NCBI RefSeq assembly: GCF_000175935.2
Contig: NC_014837.1
Coordinates: 248,001 to 312,000 of the forward strand
Source of the DNA: Pantoea sp. At-9b
GTDB taxonomy: Bacteria; Pseudomonadota; Gammaproteobacteria; Enterobacterales; Enterobacteriaceae
Length of the DNA stretch: 64,000 nucleotides
Direction: 5' to 3'
The position numbers were made by a program, and so were the translations under genes. The notes beneath the pieces are model-generated. The model was not told the origin of the DNA. It ran no database searches and was given only the letters and a program-made list of their open reading frames with translations. This document shows positions 15,712 through 29,212 of this stretch, piece after piece (the stretch's first letter is position 1; every line of letters starts with the position of its first letter).

Positions 15712-16992
15712 TTACTTACGGTTGATGGCGCGATAACCGATATCGTGACGGCAGAAGCTGCCTTCCCAGGAGATAGATTTCGCCAGCTCATACGCACGTT
15801 GCTGCGCGGCGGCCACGTCCTCTCCCAGCGCGGTGACACAGAGTACGCGTCCCCCGTTGGTGACCACCAGGTCATCTTTCAGCGTGGTGCCCGCATGGAA
15901 CACCTTACCATCCGCCACTTCTTCGAGCGGCAAGCCGTGAATCTGGTCGCCGGTGTTGTAATCGCCCGGATAGCCGCCGGCCGCCAACACCACACCCAAT
16001 GACGGACGCGGATCCCATTGTGAGGTTTGCTGATCCAGTTTGCCGTCACAGGCAGCCAGACACAGCGCCACCAGATCGGACTGCAAACGCAGCATGATCG
16101 GTTGCGTTTCCGGATCGCCAAAGCGGCAGTTGAATTCGATCACTTTAGGTTGACCGGCTTTATCGATCATCAGACCGGCATACAGGAAGCCGGTGTAGGT
16201 GTTACCTTCCGCTTTCATCCCGTTCACGGTTGGCCAAATGATCTGATCCATCACCCGCTGGTGGATCTCATCGGTCACTACCGGTGCTGGAGAGTAGGCA
16301 CCCATGCCGCCGGTATTCGGGCCGGTATCACCATCACCGACACGCTTGTGATCCTGGCTGGTGGCCATCGGCAGCACGTTGTCGCCATCCACCATCACGA
16401 TAAAGCTGGCTTCTTCGCCATCGAGGAACTCTTCGATCACGATACGGTGACCGGCATCGCCGAACGCGTTGCCTGCCAGCATATCCTGTACTGCGTCTTC
16501 CGCTTCTTGCAGCGTCATCGCTACGATCACACCTTTACCGGCGGCCAGGCCATCGGCTTTGATGACGATCGGTGCACCTTTCTCACGCAGATACGCCAGT
16601 GCCGGTTCTACCTCGGTAAAGTTCTGGTATTCAGCGGTTGGGATCTGCTGGCGTGCGAGGAAATCTTTAGTGAAGGCTTTGGAGCCTTCCAGCTGTGCGG
16701 CTGCCTGCGTCGGGCCAAAAATCTTCAGACCTGCGGCACGGAACGCATCAACGACACCAATCACCAGCGGCGCTTCCGGGCCGACGATGGTCAGGTCAAT
16801 TTTTTCCTGCTGGGCAAAGGCCAGCAGCGCGGGCACGTCGGTGGCGCTGATAGCGACATTTTGCAATGCCGGTTCCAGCGCTGTACCTGCGTTACCCGGT
16901 GCAACAAATACGGTTTCTGCCAGCGGTGACTGCGCAGCTTTCCACGCCAGGGCGTGTTCACGTCCACCATTGCCAATGACTAAAATTTTCAT
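15712..16992 (-). CDS. purD: Phosphoribosylamine-glycine ligase
   Basis: A 426-residue ATP-grasp enzyme that makes glycinamide ribotide, the second step of purine synthesis. MKILVIGNGGREHALAW, the ATP-grasp lysine segment PIVIKADGLAAGKGV, and the metal-binding stretch VIEFNCRFGDPETQ are intact. The frame opens five codons upstream, but ATG at 16992 with GGGAGCG before it is the family start. It follows purH by 18 bases in a purHD operon under PurR. Confidence 0.97.
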   Translation of the reverse strand: MKILVIGNGGREHALAWKAAQSPLAETVFVAPGNAGTALEPALQNVAISATDVPALLAFAQQEKIDLTIVGPEAPLVIGVVDAFRAAGLKIFGPTQAAAQLEGSKAFTKDFLARQQIPTAEYQNFTEVEPALAYLREKGAPIVIKADGLAAGKGVIVAMTLQEAEDAVQDMLAGNAFGDAGHRIVIEEFLDGEEASFIVMVDGDNVLPMATSQDHKRVGDGDTGPNTGGMGAYSPAPVVTDEIHQRVMDQIIWPTVNGMKAEGNTYTGFLYAGLMIDKAGQPKVIEFNCRFGDPETQPIMLRLQSDLVALCLAACDGKLDQQTSQWDPRPSLGVVLAAGGYPGDYNTGDQIHGLPLEEVADGKVFHAGTTLKDDLVVTNGGRVLCVTALGEDVAAAQQRAYELAKSISWEGSFCRHDIGYRAINRK

Positions 16993-17010
16993 CTGTAACG
17001 CTCCCAACGA

Positions 17011-18600
17011 TTAATGGCGGAAATGACGCATGTCGGTAAAGATCATCGCGATGCCGTGCTCATCGGCGGCGGCAATGACTTCATCATCGCGAATCGAACC
17101 ACCCGGCTGAATCACACAGGTGACACCGACGGCAGCCGCAGCATCAATGCCATCGCGGAACGGGAAGAAGGCATCAGAGGCCATCGCAGAACCTTGCACT
17201 TCCAGACCTTCATCGCCCGCCTTGATACCCGCGATTTTCGCGGAATAGACGCGGCTCATCTGGCCTGCACCAATACCGATGGTCATATTGTCACGCGCAT
17301 AAACAATGGCGTTGGATTTAACGAATTTCGCCACTTTCCAGCAGAACAGGGCATCACGCAGTTCCTGTTCCGTCGGCTGGCGTTTGCTTACGACACGCAG
17401 CTGGCTGGCATCGACCATACCCAGATCGCGGTCCTGCACCAGCAAACCACCGTTAACACGTTTGAAATCCAGACCGGCAACGCGATCCTGCCACTGACCA
17501 CACACCAGCACGCGGACATTCTGTTTGCTGGCGGTGACTTTCAGTGCGGCTTCAGAGGCGGAAGGAGCGATGATCACTTCCACGAACTGACGGCTGATGA
17601 TGGCTTGCGCGGTGGCTTCGTCCAGTTCACGGTTGAAAGCGATGATGCCGCCAAATGCCGAGGTAGGATCGGTTTTGTATGCGCGCTCATAGGCATCGAG
17701 AATCGAACTGCCCACGGCCACACCGCACGGGTTGGCGTGTTTCACAATCACGCAGGCGGCTTCACTGAACTCTTTGACGCACTCCAGTGCCGCATCGGTA
17801 TCGGCAATGTTGTTGTAGGACAGCGCTTTACCCTGCACTTGCTGCGCTGTGGCAACCGAGGCTTCCGCCACGTTCTCTTCTATATAGAAAGCGGCATCCT
17901 GATGGCTGTTCTCGCCGTAACGCATATCCTGCTTCTTAATGAAGTTCAGATTCAGTGTGCGCGGGAAACGACCGGCAGGCTCTTTGCTCTCGCCGTGATA
18001 GGCCGGCACCAGGCTACCAAAGTAGTTAGCAATCATGCTGTCGTAGGCGGCGGTGTGTTCGAAGGCTTTAATCGCCAGGTCGAAACGGGTGTCCAGCGTC
18101 AGGGAGTTTTCGTTGGCGTCCAGCTCGGCAATGATAGCGTCGTAATCGCTGCTCTTAACCACAATGGCGACGTCTTTGTGGTTCTTCGCGGCGGAGCGCA
18201 CCATGGTGGGGCCGCCGATATCGATGTTTTCTACCGCATCTTCCAGCGTACAGCCCGGTTTTGCCACCGTCTGGGCGAAGGGATAGAGGTTAACGACCAC
18301 CATGTCGATAGGATTGATAGCGTGCTGCGCCATGATGGCATCATCCTGGCCGCGACGACCCAGAATGCCGCCATGCACTTTCGGGTGCAGCGTTTTGACG
18401 CGTCCATCCATCATTTCCGGAAAACCGGTGTAGTCAGACACTTCAGTGACCGGCAGGCCCGCATCTGCCAGCAGGCGTGCAGTACCACCTGTGGAGAGCA
18501 GCTCAACACCACGGCTGGAGAGTGCCTGAGCAAATTCGAGGATACCGGCTTTGTCTGAGACACTCAGCAGAGCGCGGCGTACTGGACGACGTTGTTGCAT
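17011..18600 (-). CDS. purH: Bifunctional AICAR transformylase / IMP cyclohydrolase
   Basis: A 529-residue two-domain enzyme that carries out the last two steps to IMP. The N-terminal cyclohydrolase part (about 1-200) shows [26 protein letters not shown] and [14 protein letters not shown]. The C-terminal transformylase part contains the catalytic [11 protein letters not shown] and the FPFRDGID block near the end. Length equals E. coli PurH. It heads the purHD operon, with a PurR operator about 140 bases upstream. A long open frame lies antisense to it but is a codon-bias shadow. Confidence 0.98.
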   Translation of the reverse strand: MQQRRPVRRALLSVSDKAGILEFAQALSSRGVELLSTGGTARLLADAGLPVTEVSDYTGFPEMMDGRVKTLHPKVHGGILGRRGQDDAIMAQHAINPIDMVVVNLYPFAQTVAKPGCTLEDAVENIDIGGPTMVRSAAKNHKDVAIVVKSSDYDAIIAELDANENSLTLDTRFDLAIKAFEHTAAYDSMIANYFGSLVPAYHGESKEPAGRFPRTLNLNFIKKQDMRYGENSHQDAAFYIEENVAEASVATAQQVQGKALSYNNIADTDAALECVKEFSEAACVIVKHANPCGVAVGSSILDAYERAYKTDPTSAFGGIIAFNRELDEATAQAIISRQFVEVIIAPSASEAALKVTASKQNVRVLVCGQWQDRVAGLDFKRVNGGLLVQDRDLGMVDASQLRVVSKRQPTEQELRDALFCWKVAKFVKSNAIVYARDNMTIGIGAGQMSRVYSAKIAGIKAGDEGLEVQGSAMASDAFFPFRDGIDAAAAVGVTCVIQPGGSIRDDEVIAAADEHGIAMIFTDMRHFRH

Positions 18601-18662
18601 GGTGGTTTTATCCCTTGGCTTTGTTTCGCGTAAATAAGAGCGTTACATCAAGCTTAGCGTTT

Positions 18663-18712
18663 TTCTTCTATATAGAAGAAACGTTGGCCTCAGGTAACGC
18701 CCCAAAAGGGGC
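18663..18712 (-). promoter_or_regulatory. purH leader with two stem-loops
   Basis: Between the PurR operator and the purH start lie an 18-base perfect palindrome, TTCTTCTATATAGAAGAA (18663-18680), and a hairpin GCCCC-AAAA-GGGGC (18699-18712). Both would fold in the purH mRNA leader. Neither has a T run, so they are not ordinary terminators. The palindrome ends about 60 bases before the ATG. Confidence 0.45.
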
Positions 18713-18731
18713 ATCCTTCACGTCGCGGGGC

Positions 18732-18753
18732 ATTGTAGCGAAAACGTTTGCGC
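18732..18753 (-). promoter_or_regulatory. PurR operator and -10 box of purHD
   Basis: Read leftward, GCGCAAACGTTTTCGC (18738-18753) matches the PurR consensus ACGCAAACGTTTTCGT at 14 of 16 positions. It is followed at once by TACAAT (18732-18737) as a -10 box, so PurR bound with hypoxanthine or guanine would cover the promoter. The E. coli purHD promoter, as I remember it, has the same layout. Confidence 0.9.
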
Positions 18754-18785
18754 GATGCTCGCCTAAATTCATTTCTCTCAAAGGA

Positions 18786-18794
18786 TGTGGATAA
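18786..18794 (-). promoter_or_regulatory. Perfect DnaA-box sequence
   Basis: TTATCCACA, read leftward, is an exact match to the strongest DnaA box. It lies between the divergent purH and rrn promoters. A nine-base match can occur by chance, so function is only a possibility. Confidence 0.3.
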
Positions 18795-18870
18795 CTTTGT
18801 GTGTAAGTGGGTATAAGGCGGGGTTTTGCTGTGGAATGCAGCGAACGGTTGTTTTTATTGAAATTAGCGG

Positions 18871-18898
18871 TTGCGCATGCCGAACAACTCCCTATAAT
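18871..18898 (+). promoter_or_regulatory. rrn P1 promoter
   Basis: TTGCGC, a 16-base spacer and TATAAT, followed by the GC-rich discriminator GCGCCTCC, match the architecture of E. coli rrn P1. The sequence ACAACTCCCTATAATGCGCC is nearly the same as in E. coli. A T-rich stretch just upstream (GTTTTTATTG) could be the UP element. The GC discriminator is the feature that makes P1 respond to ppGpp and DksA. Confidence 0.88.
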
Positions 18899-18995
18899 GC
18901 GCCTCCATCGACACGGCACAACGGTTTACGAAATGCGGTGTTGAGAGAGAAGTTCTGAAGGAACTCTCGCCGGAGAAAATCGCTGAAAAAAGTGA

Positions 18996-19023
18996 TTGAC
19001 TCTGAAAGAGGAAAGCGTAATAT
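18996..19023 (+). promoter_or_regulatory. rrn P2 promoter
   Basis: TTGACT, a 16-base spacer and TAATAT, about 125 bases after P1, fit the second promoter of ribosomal operons. Confidence 0.8.
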
Positions 19024-19062
19024 ACGCCACCTCGCGACAGACGGTTAACCCGCTGTTCGCAC

Positions 19063-19074
19063 TGCTCTTTAACA
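19063..19074 (+). promoter_or_regulatory. boxA antitermination site, 16S leader
   Basis: TGCTCTTTAACA is the ribosomal boxA, bound by NusB-NusE to make the polymerase resistant to Rho. It lies about 130 bases before the 16S gene. A second copy precedes the 23S gene. Confidence 0.88.
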
Positions 19075-19202
19075 ATTTATCAGACAATCTGTGTGGGCAC
19101 TCGCAGGATTGATATCAAAAGTCTACGGACTTAAAAAATATCAAGTCTCAAGAGTGAACACGTAATTCATTACGAAGTTTAATTCTTTGAGCATCAAACT
19201 TT

Positions 19203-20745
<1,543 letters not shown>

Positions 20746-20819
20746 CCTGAAGATACCTTCCTTCGAAGTGCTCACACAGATTGTCTGATGAAAAAGTAAC
20801 GAGCAGAAAAAACCTCTAC

Positions 20820-20896
<77 letters not shown>

Positions 20897-21040
20897 AATT
20901 TCTCCTCATGCTGCGTTATGCGCGGTCGTTTACCTGAGTAAACTTCCCTTCCGCATGCCTTGCCTGAGAAGAAATTACATTCTTCATGTAAGAATGTTAA
21001 CTCGGTTGAGTGGTAGTAGTGGTCTCTGCAGTAACTGTAT

Positions 21041-21116
21041 GGGGCTATAGCTCAGCTGGGAGAGCGCCTGCCTTGCACGCAGGAGGTCAGCGGTTCGATC
21101 CCGCTTAGCTCCACCA
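21041..21116 (+). tRNA. alaT: tRNA-Ala (anticodon TGC)
   Basis: A 76-base tRNA with acceptor stem GGGGCTA/TAGCTCC, anticodon loop TTGCACG and encoded CCA. It is the second tRNA of the spacer and is processed from the rRNA transcript. Confidence 0.97.
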
Positions 21117-21170
21117 TTACAGTACTTCAATACTTCAGAGCGTACCGGAAACGGTGTGCTGCGAAGTATT

Positions 21171-21182
21171 TGCTCTTTAACA
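21171..21182 (+). promoter_or_regulatory. boxA antitermination site, 23S leader
   Basis: A second exact TGCTCTTTAACA about 130 bases before the 23S gene, serving to reload the antitermination complex. Confidence 0.85.
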
Positions 21183-21310
21183 ATCCGGAACAAGCTGAAA
21201 ATTTGAAACGACACGTTGTTTCATTTCTCCGTAATAAGAAATGAAAACGATGTGTTCGAGTCTCTCAAATGCTTGCAGTCTGCATGCGTGAAAACGTCTG
21301 TGGGTTGTGA

Positions 21311-24213
<2,903 letters not shown>

Positions 24214-24355
24214 ACAACGCCAGAGGCGTTTTGAGTTGAGAGACGCAAAGAATTTTCAGCATTGTTCAAACGGATTACGTTGTGTCCTCGGAGTCAAGTC
24301 CGAAGGATTTTGCGCAGAAGCAGTGCAAAAGACACAGGACAGAGCACAAAGAATT

Positions 24356-24475
24356 TGCCTGGCGGCTGTAGCGCGGTGGTCCCACCTGACCCCATGCCGA
24401 ACTCAGAAGTGAAACGCCGTAGCGCCGATGGTAGTGTGGGGTCTCCCCATGCGAGAGTAGGGAACTGCCAGGCAT
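24356..24475 (+). rRNA. rrf: 5S ribosomal RNA
   Basis: A 120-base 5S RNA with pairing ends TGCCTGGCGG and CTGCCAGGCAT and the conserved CCGAACTCAGAAGTGAAACG segment. It is the last gene of this rrn operon; no tRNA follows. Confidence 0.98.
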
Positions 24476-24488
24476 CAATTAAGTGAAG

Positions 24489-24518
24489 AAGCCCTGAACG
24501 AAAGTTCAGGGCTTTTTT
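24489..24518 (+). terminator. Intrinsic terminator of the rrn operon
   Basis: AAGCCCTGAAC and GTTCAGGGCTT pair around a short loop, followed by a T run, 14 bases after 5S. Confidence 0.93.
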
Positions 24519-24534
24519 ACGTCTGCAAGTTTCG

Positions 24535-24560
24535 TAATGGCACGATAAATCGCGCCATTA
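24535..24560. repeat. Palindromic intergenic repeat, single unit
   Basis: A 26-base palindrome with 12-base arms (TAATGGC and GCCATTA outside, CGATAAATCG inside, one mismatch) between the rrn terminator and the converging porin gene. Its core CGATAAATCGCGCC is shared with the longer repeats at 37013 and 47212, but its outer arms differ. Confidence 0.55.
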
Positions 24561-24571
24561 TAGGTTCACTG

Positions 24572-25894
24572 TTAGAACGTCAAACTCGCCGTAATACCCC
24601 CAACAAAGGCATCTTTCACGCTGCTGTCTGCACCGGGCGCGGCAACGTACTGCAGATTTGGACGGAATGTAAGCCACTGGCTGACGTTCCAGGAATAGTA
24701 AAGTTCATAGTCGTATTCAGAACCTCTAATCACCGGCAGATAAGTGGCATCATTCACGCTCTGCGCACCATTCTCTTCATTTTCCCGTTCAAGCATGCGG
24801 CTGTAGGCCGAATTCACATGTAAACGCGCCATACCTAAGCCAATCTCATCCTGTGGTCGCGCAGCAAAAAGCCCTTTCCAGCTTAAGGCGACAGTTTGGG
24901 TGTAATCGAGTTTTGAGGTGCGCTTGTCATGCATCACCTGGCTGAGTGTCAGAGACAAGCCGCGATGATTGTCGTGCTGCTGGGCAAATAATTGCTGTTG
25001 AACAATGGCATAGGCACCATAGCCATGCGCAGTGTCGCCATATTGACCATGCTGCCAACTGTGATAAACCCCACCCTGAGCCGAAGAGTAGTAAGCACCC
25101 AGACGATAATTCCCCTGTAGCGCATCAGCCCCAAGCTTTGGCTGCCAGCCAATTTCTACCGGGATCAGATTACCGTCGGAGTGATTGACCGAGAAGTGAA
25201 AGCCGCTGCCACGGTTATCGTTATCATCGTTCTGATTATAAAACCCGACCTTAACATAGACATCCGGCGTGATATTCAGCTGTAAACGTCCCATCCACTG
25301 GGATACCGGCCAGTTCATCCAGCGATCGCTACGTGATTTACCGGGGATACCCGGCCCGAGCGCCAGGTTCTGGAAATGCGACTCAATGGTGCCAAAATCC
25401 TCCCCTACCGTCGCACGACCAAACTTCAGATTGATATGATCGTTGAGAAAACCGCTACGTAACCAAAACTGCGTCAGTCGCCATGTCTGACCGCGACCGT
25501 AGACCTCCTGGACAGAAGAAAGCATCGGCGCTTTCGGGTTTGCCACCTGCTCAGACAGGTTTTGTCCGTTACGATCCGTCACCGTGGCCTGGAAATCGGT
25601 GTCCTGCCAACCCAGCAGTTTTTCCAGATCAAGATGGGTGCTAAACAACCATTGATCGGTATAACGTGCGGTGGTGGCGGATTGATAGCCACCTGCCAGA
25701 TTGGCTGCACTCTCCATGACGTAATTAACATTAAAATCAATGCCCTGTTGTTGCAGGGTAGTGCGCTCGCCATCCCAATCGCCCAGCATCCACGGTGAAT
25801 CGCTGGAGAAGGGCGCGGCAGCCGCAAATCCACAGGGTGACGCCATAACCAGTATGCCTGGCAAGATCAGGCCGGTGATTTTTAGTTTATGCAT
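24572..25894 (-). CDS. Carbohydrate-selective porin, OprB family
   Basis: A 440-residue outer-membrane porin. Residues 1 to about 26 form a signal peptide ending in GFAAA. The mature N-terminus PWMLGDWDGERTTLQQQGIDFNVNYV is the characteristic opening of OprB proteins, and the chain ends in a beta strand with terminal Phe (GITASLTF), the signal for barrel assembly. The family admits glucose and other sugars across the outer membrane. It stands alone, convergent with the rrn operon, where E. coli carries yjaA and yjaB. No transporter or catabolic gene is nearby, so its sugar cannot be inferred. Its leader is unusually AT-rich. Confidence 0.85.
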   Translation of the reverse strand: MHKLKITGLILPGILVMASPCGFAAAAPFSSDSPWMLGDWDGERTTLQQQGIDFNVNYVMESAANLAGGYQSATTARYTDQWLFSTHLDLEKLLGWQDTDFQATVTDRNGQNLSEQVANPKAPMLSSVQEVYGRGQTWRLTQFWLRSGFLNDHINLKFGRATVGEDFGTIESHFQNLALGPGIPGKSRSDRWMNWPVSQWMGRLQLNITPDVYVKVGFYNQNDDNDNRGSGFHFSVNHSDGNLIPVEIGWQPKLGADALQGNYRLGAYYSSAQGGVYHSWQHGQYGDTAHGYGAYAIVQQQLFAQQHDNHRGLSLTLSQVMHDKRTSKLDYTQTVALSWKGLFAARPQDEIGLGMARLHVNSAYSRMLERENEENGAQSVNDATYLPVIRGSEYDYELYYSWNVSQWLTFRPNLQYVAAPGADSSVKDAFVGGITASLTF

Positions 25895-26352
25895 AGTAAA
25901 AACCTTACAGATATAATTTCCGAGCCAAAAAGTTAAATAAAGGAATATTTCAAATCAGGGATTAATAGTGTGGTCTGTTTTTATAACAGGAGTGACTTAT
26001 ACACTGGGTGAGGGTTTAATTTTATAAATATTTATTATGTGGTTTTGATTGAAAACAATAAAATTTATAAATAATTGAATTTATTTGATTTTATATTTTA
26101 TTTTTTCGATTTTTAAATTTTGCACTTATCGAAAATAATAGTATTTACCCAACCAAAATAGTCTGTTTTATAAACCAAATAAATATGGATTGAATATTAT
26201 CCTCTCCCATCCTCGGTTTAATTAAATTCTGGGGGATTTAATTTAACAGCGATATTGGTTATTCACTCACCACATCCTTAAGACACATTAAGCTGAAACA
26301 TTTTCATAAATCGCATGAAGACTCGACATTCACGATACACCAGGCTAATGTC
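25895..26352. other. AT-rich gap between the porin gene and metA
   Basis: About 460 bases without a credible gene. The part from about 26020 to 26200 is strikingly AT-rich against GC-rich surroundings, and near 26213-26245 a weak inverted repeat of TTAATTAAAT type is seen. It must hold the porin promoter and the metA promoter. The composition would suit H-NS binding and silencing of the porin, which is inference. Confidence 0.6.
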
Positions 26353-26384
26353 AGGCATCTGGATGTCTAAACGTTTATACGGTT
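26353..26384 (+). promoter_or_regulatory. MetJ operator: four tandem met boxes before metA
   Basis: Four contiguous eight-base units, AGGCATCT, GGATGTCT, AAACGTTT and ATACGGTT, match the met box AGACGTCT at 6, 6, 6 and 5 of 8 positions. They end 18 bases before the metA ATG. MetJ with S-adenosylmethionine binds such arrays cooperatively. The E. coli metA operator, as I remember it, is nearly the same in its second and third units. Confidence 0.85.
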
Positions 26385-26402
26385 GTAAGAGGTGAGCAGG
26401 TT

Positions 26403-27332
26403 ATGCCAATCAGGGTCCCCGACGAGTTACCGGCAGTGAATTTCTTGCGCAACGAGAATGTCTTTGTGATGACCTCGTCGCGCGCCAGTGTTCAGGAGAT
26501 CCGTCCGCTGAAAGTGCTGGTCCTCAATCTGATGCCAAAAAAAATTGAGACCGAAAACCAGTTCCTGCGTCTGCTCTCCAACTCGCCATTGCAGATTGAT
26601 ATTCAGCTGCTGCGGATCGACAGCCGTGAGTCACGTAATACACCGACCGAGCACCTGAATAATTTCTACTGTAATTTTGAAGATATTCAGGATGATAACT
26701 TCGATGGCCTGATTGTCACCGGCGCGCCGCTTGGTCTGGTGGATTTCAATGATGTGGCGTACTGGCCGCAGATTCAGCGTGTGCTGCACTGGGCAAAAGA
26801 GCATGTCACCTCGACACTGTTTGTCTGCTGGGCGGTACAGGCCGCGCTGAATATTCTCTATGGTATCCCCAAACAAACGCGCCAGCACAAACTGTCTGGC
26901 GTGTATGAGCACCAGATCCTGCATCCGCATGCATTGCTGACACGTGGTTTTGATGACAACTTCCTCGCTCCGCATTCGCGCTATGCCGACTTTCCCAGCC
27001 AACTGATCCGTGATTACACCGATCTGGAGCTGTTTGCCGAATCGGAGAGCACCGGGGCTTATCTGATGGCGAGCAAAGATAAACGTCTGGCATTTGTCAC
27101 CGGTCATCCGGAATACGATGCACTGACGCTATCAGGGGAATACCATCGTGACTACGATGCCGGACTGAATCCCGAAGTGCCTTTTAACTATTTCCCTCAT
27201 GACAACCCGGAGTTGCCGCCGCGCGCCACCTGGCGTAGTCACGGCAACCTGTTGTTCTCTAATTGGCTGAACTATTACGTTTACCAGATCACGCCGTTTG
27301 ATCTACGACATATGAATCCGACACTCGAATAA
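26403..27332 (+). CDS. metA: Homoserine O-succinyltransferase
   Basis: A 309-residue enzyme that activates homoserine with succinyl-CoA, the first committed step of methionine synthesis. Length equals E. coli MetA. The catalytic cysteine is C142 (FVCWAVQA) and the partner residues are H235 and E237 (VTGHPEYD). The conserved N-terminus [11 protein letters not shown] and [11 protein letters not shown] are present. Expression is expected to be repressed by MetJ. It lies between the porin gene and aceBAK, its E. coli place apart from the porin. Confidence 0.98.
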   Translation: MPIRVPDELPAVNFLRNENVFVMTSSRASVQEIRPLKVLVLNLMPKKIETENQFLRLLSNSPLQIDIQLLRIDSRESRNTPTEHLNNFYCNFEDIQDDNFDGLIVTGAPLGLVDFNDVAYWPQIQRVLHWAKEHVTSTLFVCWAVQAALNILYGIPKQTRQHKLSGVYEHQILHPHALLTRGFDDNFLAPHSRYADFPSQLIRDYTDLELFAESESTGAYLMASKDKRLAFVTGHPEYDALTLSGEYHRDYDAGLNPEVPFNYFPHDNPELPPRATWRSHGNLLFSNWLNYYVYQITPFDLRHMNPTLE

Positions 27333-27352
27333 CCGTTCTAACCCGTTTGACC

Positions 27353-27391
27353 ATGCCGTGGTTGCCTCGTGTAACCACGGCATTTTTTTTA
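27353..27391 (+). terminator. Intrinsic terminator of metA
   Basis: ATGCCGTGGTT and AACCACGGCAT form an eleven-base-pair stem followed by a long T run, 20 bases after the stop codon. Confidence 0.93.
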
Positions 27392-27480
27392 CCTGTGAGT
27401 TTATGTGGAAGTTATTGCCTTTAATTCGCGCCTTTAAATTACATTAAAATCAAAATGATAAGTCACATTAAAGATAAAAA

Positions 27481-27495
27481 TGGAAATAGTTTTTG
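27481..27495 (+). promoter_or_regulatory. IclR operator in the aceBAK promoter
   Basis: TGGAAATAGTTTTTG matches the IclR box TGGAAATNATTTCCA at 11 of 14 defined positions. It and its flanks closely resemble the E. coli aceB operator as I remember it (TGGAAATTGTTTTTGA). It lies about 100 bases before aceB, with iclR itself just downstream of the operon. Confidence 0.75.
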
Positions 27496-27597
27496 AAAAT
27501 AAAATAAAAATCATTATGCTCTGATCTTGCCGGTTAAAAATCACCCTACAGCCCGATCCCGCAACGCAATCAGGGATCAACACAGGAGGCAGCCCGC

Positions 27598-29196
27598 ATG
27601 ACAGACTCGGTTATCAGCAGTACGCTAACCTTCAGCCAGCCCTTTACCCACGCGGAAAAGCAGCTGCTTACCCCGGAAGCGATCGACTTCCTGCACTCCC
27701 TGGTGGCGCGTTTTGCCCCGGAACGCGATCGCCTGTTGAAAGCCCGCCAACAGCGACAGCAACGTTATGATCAAGGTGCTTTACCAGGCTTTGATTTGGA
27801 AACGTCTTCCATTCGTGAAAGTGCATGGCAGGTACGTCCGATTCCCGAGCTACTGCGCGATCGTCGTGTTGAGATCACCGGTCCACCGGATCGCAAAATG
27901 GTGATCAACGCCTTGAACGCCAACGTAAAAGTTTTCATGGCGGACTTTGAGGATTCGCTGGCACCCACCTGGCAAAAACTGGTCGATGGTCAGTTGGCGC
28001 TACGTGATGCGGTGAGAGGCACGCTGAGTTTCACCAGTGAAGCGGGCAAGATCTACCAGTTACGTTCCGATCCGGCGTTGCTGATGTGCCGCGTGCGTGG
28101 CCTGCATCTGGACGAGAAACATGTGGAATGGCGTGACCGTGCCATCCCTGGCGGGTTGTTCGATTTTGCGTTGTATCTGTTTCACAACGTTGACGCGCTG
28201 CTGGAGAAAGGCCATGGGCCGTGGTTCTATCTGCCGAAAACCGAGCATGCCTCGGAAGTGGCATGGTGGCGTGAAATCTTCCGTTTCAGTGAGGATCGTT
28301 TCGATCTGCCACGCGGCACCATCAAAGCCACGGTATTGATCGAGACACTCCCGGCGGTGTTCCAGATGGATGAGATCCTGTGGGAACTGCGCGATCACGT
28401 GGTCGGTCTGAACTGCGGCCGTTGGGATTACATTTTCAGCTACATCAAAACCCTCGGACAGCATGGCGAACGCATCCTGCCGGATCGTCAGCAAATCAGC
28501 ATGGATCAGCCTTTCCTTGATGCCTATTCGCGGCTGCTGATCAAAACCTGTCATCGCCGGGGCGCGTTGGCGATGGGCGGCATGTCGGCGCTAATCCCGA
28601 GCAAAGACGAAGAACGCAATGTCTGGGTGCGGCAGAAGGTACAGGAAGATAAGGCCCGCGAGGCGGCGAACGGCCACGACGGCACCTGGGTCGCCCATCC
28701 TGGATTGGCGGATATCGCGATGGCGGAATTTGATCGACAACTCGGCGATCGGCCTAACCAGTTGCATGTCAGCCGCGAGCAGGACAACCCGATCACCGCC
28801 GAGCGTCTGTTGCTTCCCTGTCGTGGCAAACGTACCGAAGCGGGCATGCGCGCTAACATCCGGGTAGCACTGCAATATCTGGAGTCGTGGATCAGCGGCA
28901 ACGGCTGTGTGCCTATTGATGGCCTGATGGAAGACGCCGCCACCGCAGAAATTGCCCGTACCTCGATCTGGCAATGGATTCACCACAAGCAAATCCTCAG
29001 CGATGGTCAGCTGGTGACGTCTGCGTTGTTTGAACAACTGTTAGACGAAGAACTGCATGCGTTACAGCACAGCCTCGGCGAAGAACGTTTCCGTAACGGA
29101 CGTTTTGCTGATGCGGCTGCGCTGATGGCGCAAATCACCACCGATGATGAACTGGTTCCTTTCCTCACCCTGCCAGGTTACCGCCTGCTGCCATGA
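27598..29196 (+). CDS. aceB: Malate synthase A
   Basis: A 532-residue enzyme that condenses glyoxylate with acetyl-CoA to malate, the second step of the glyoxylate shunt. The signature [17 protein letters not shown] and the active-site region [14 protein letters not shown] are intact. AGGAGG nine bases before the ATG gives a strong start. It is the first gene of aceBAK; aceA begins 16 bases after its stop. Confidence 0.98.
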   Translation: MTDSVISSTLTFSQPFTHAEKQLLTPEAIDFLHSLVARFAPERDRLLKARQQRQQRYDQGALPGFDLETSSIRESAWQVRPIPELLRDRRVEITGPPDRKMVINALNANVKVFMADFEDSLAPTWQKLVDGQLALRDAVRGTLSFTSEAGKIYQLRSDPALLMCRVRGLHLDEKHVEWRDRAIPGGLFDFALYLFHNVDALLEKGHGPWFYLPKTEHASEVAWWREIFRFSEDRFDLPRGTIKATVLIETLPAVFQMDEILWELRDHVVGLNCGRWDYIFSYIKTLGQHGERILPDRQQISMDQPFLDAYSRLLIKTCHRRGALAMGGMSALIPSKDEERNVWVRQKVQEDKAREAANGHDGTWVAHPGLADIAMAEFDRQLGDRPNQLHVSREQDNPITAERLLLPCRGKRTEAGMRANIRVALQYLESWISGNGCVPIDGLMEDAATAEIARTSIWQWIHHKQILSDGQLVTSALFEQLLDEELHALQHSLGEERFRNGRFADAAALMAQITTDDELVPFLTLPGYRLLP

Positions 29197-29212
29197 CCCA
29201 GGAGACATTGCC

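Noticed and set aside
17876..17895. Second copy of the TTCTATATAGAA motif inside purH
   Set aside because: It encodes conserved residues of PurH and the palindrome is imperfect; the likeness to the leader palindrome is probably chance.
17014..18558. 514-codon open frame antisense to purH
   Set aside because: It lies wholly opposite a clear purH, has no family resemblance or ribosome site, and is explained by GC-rich codon use of purH.
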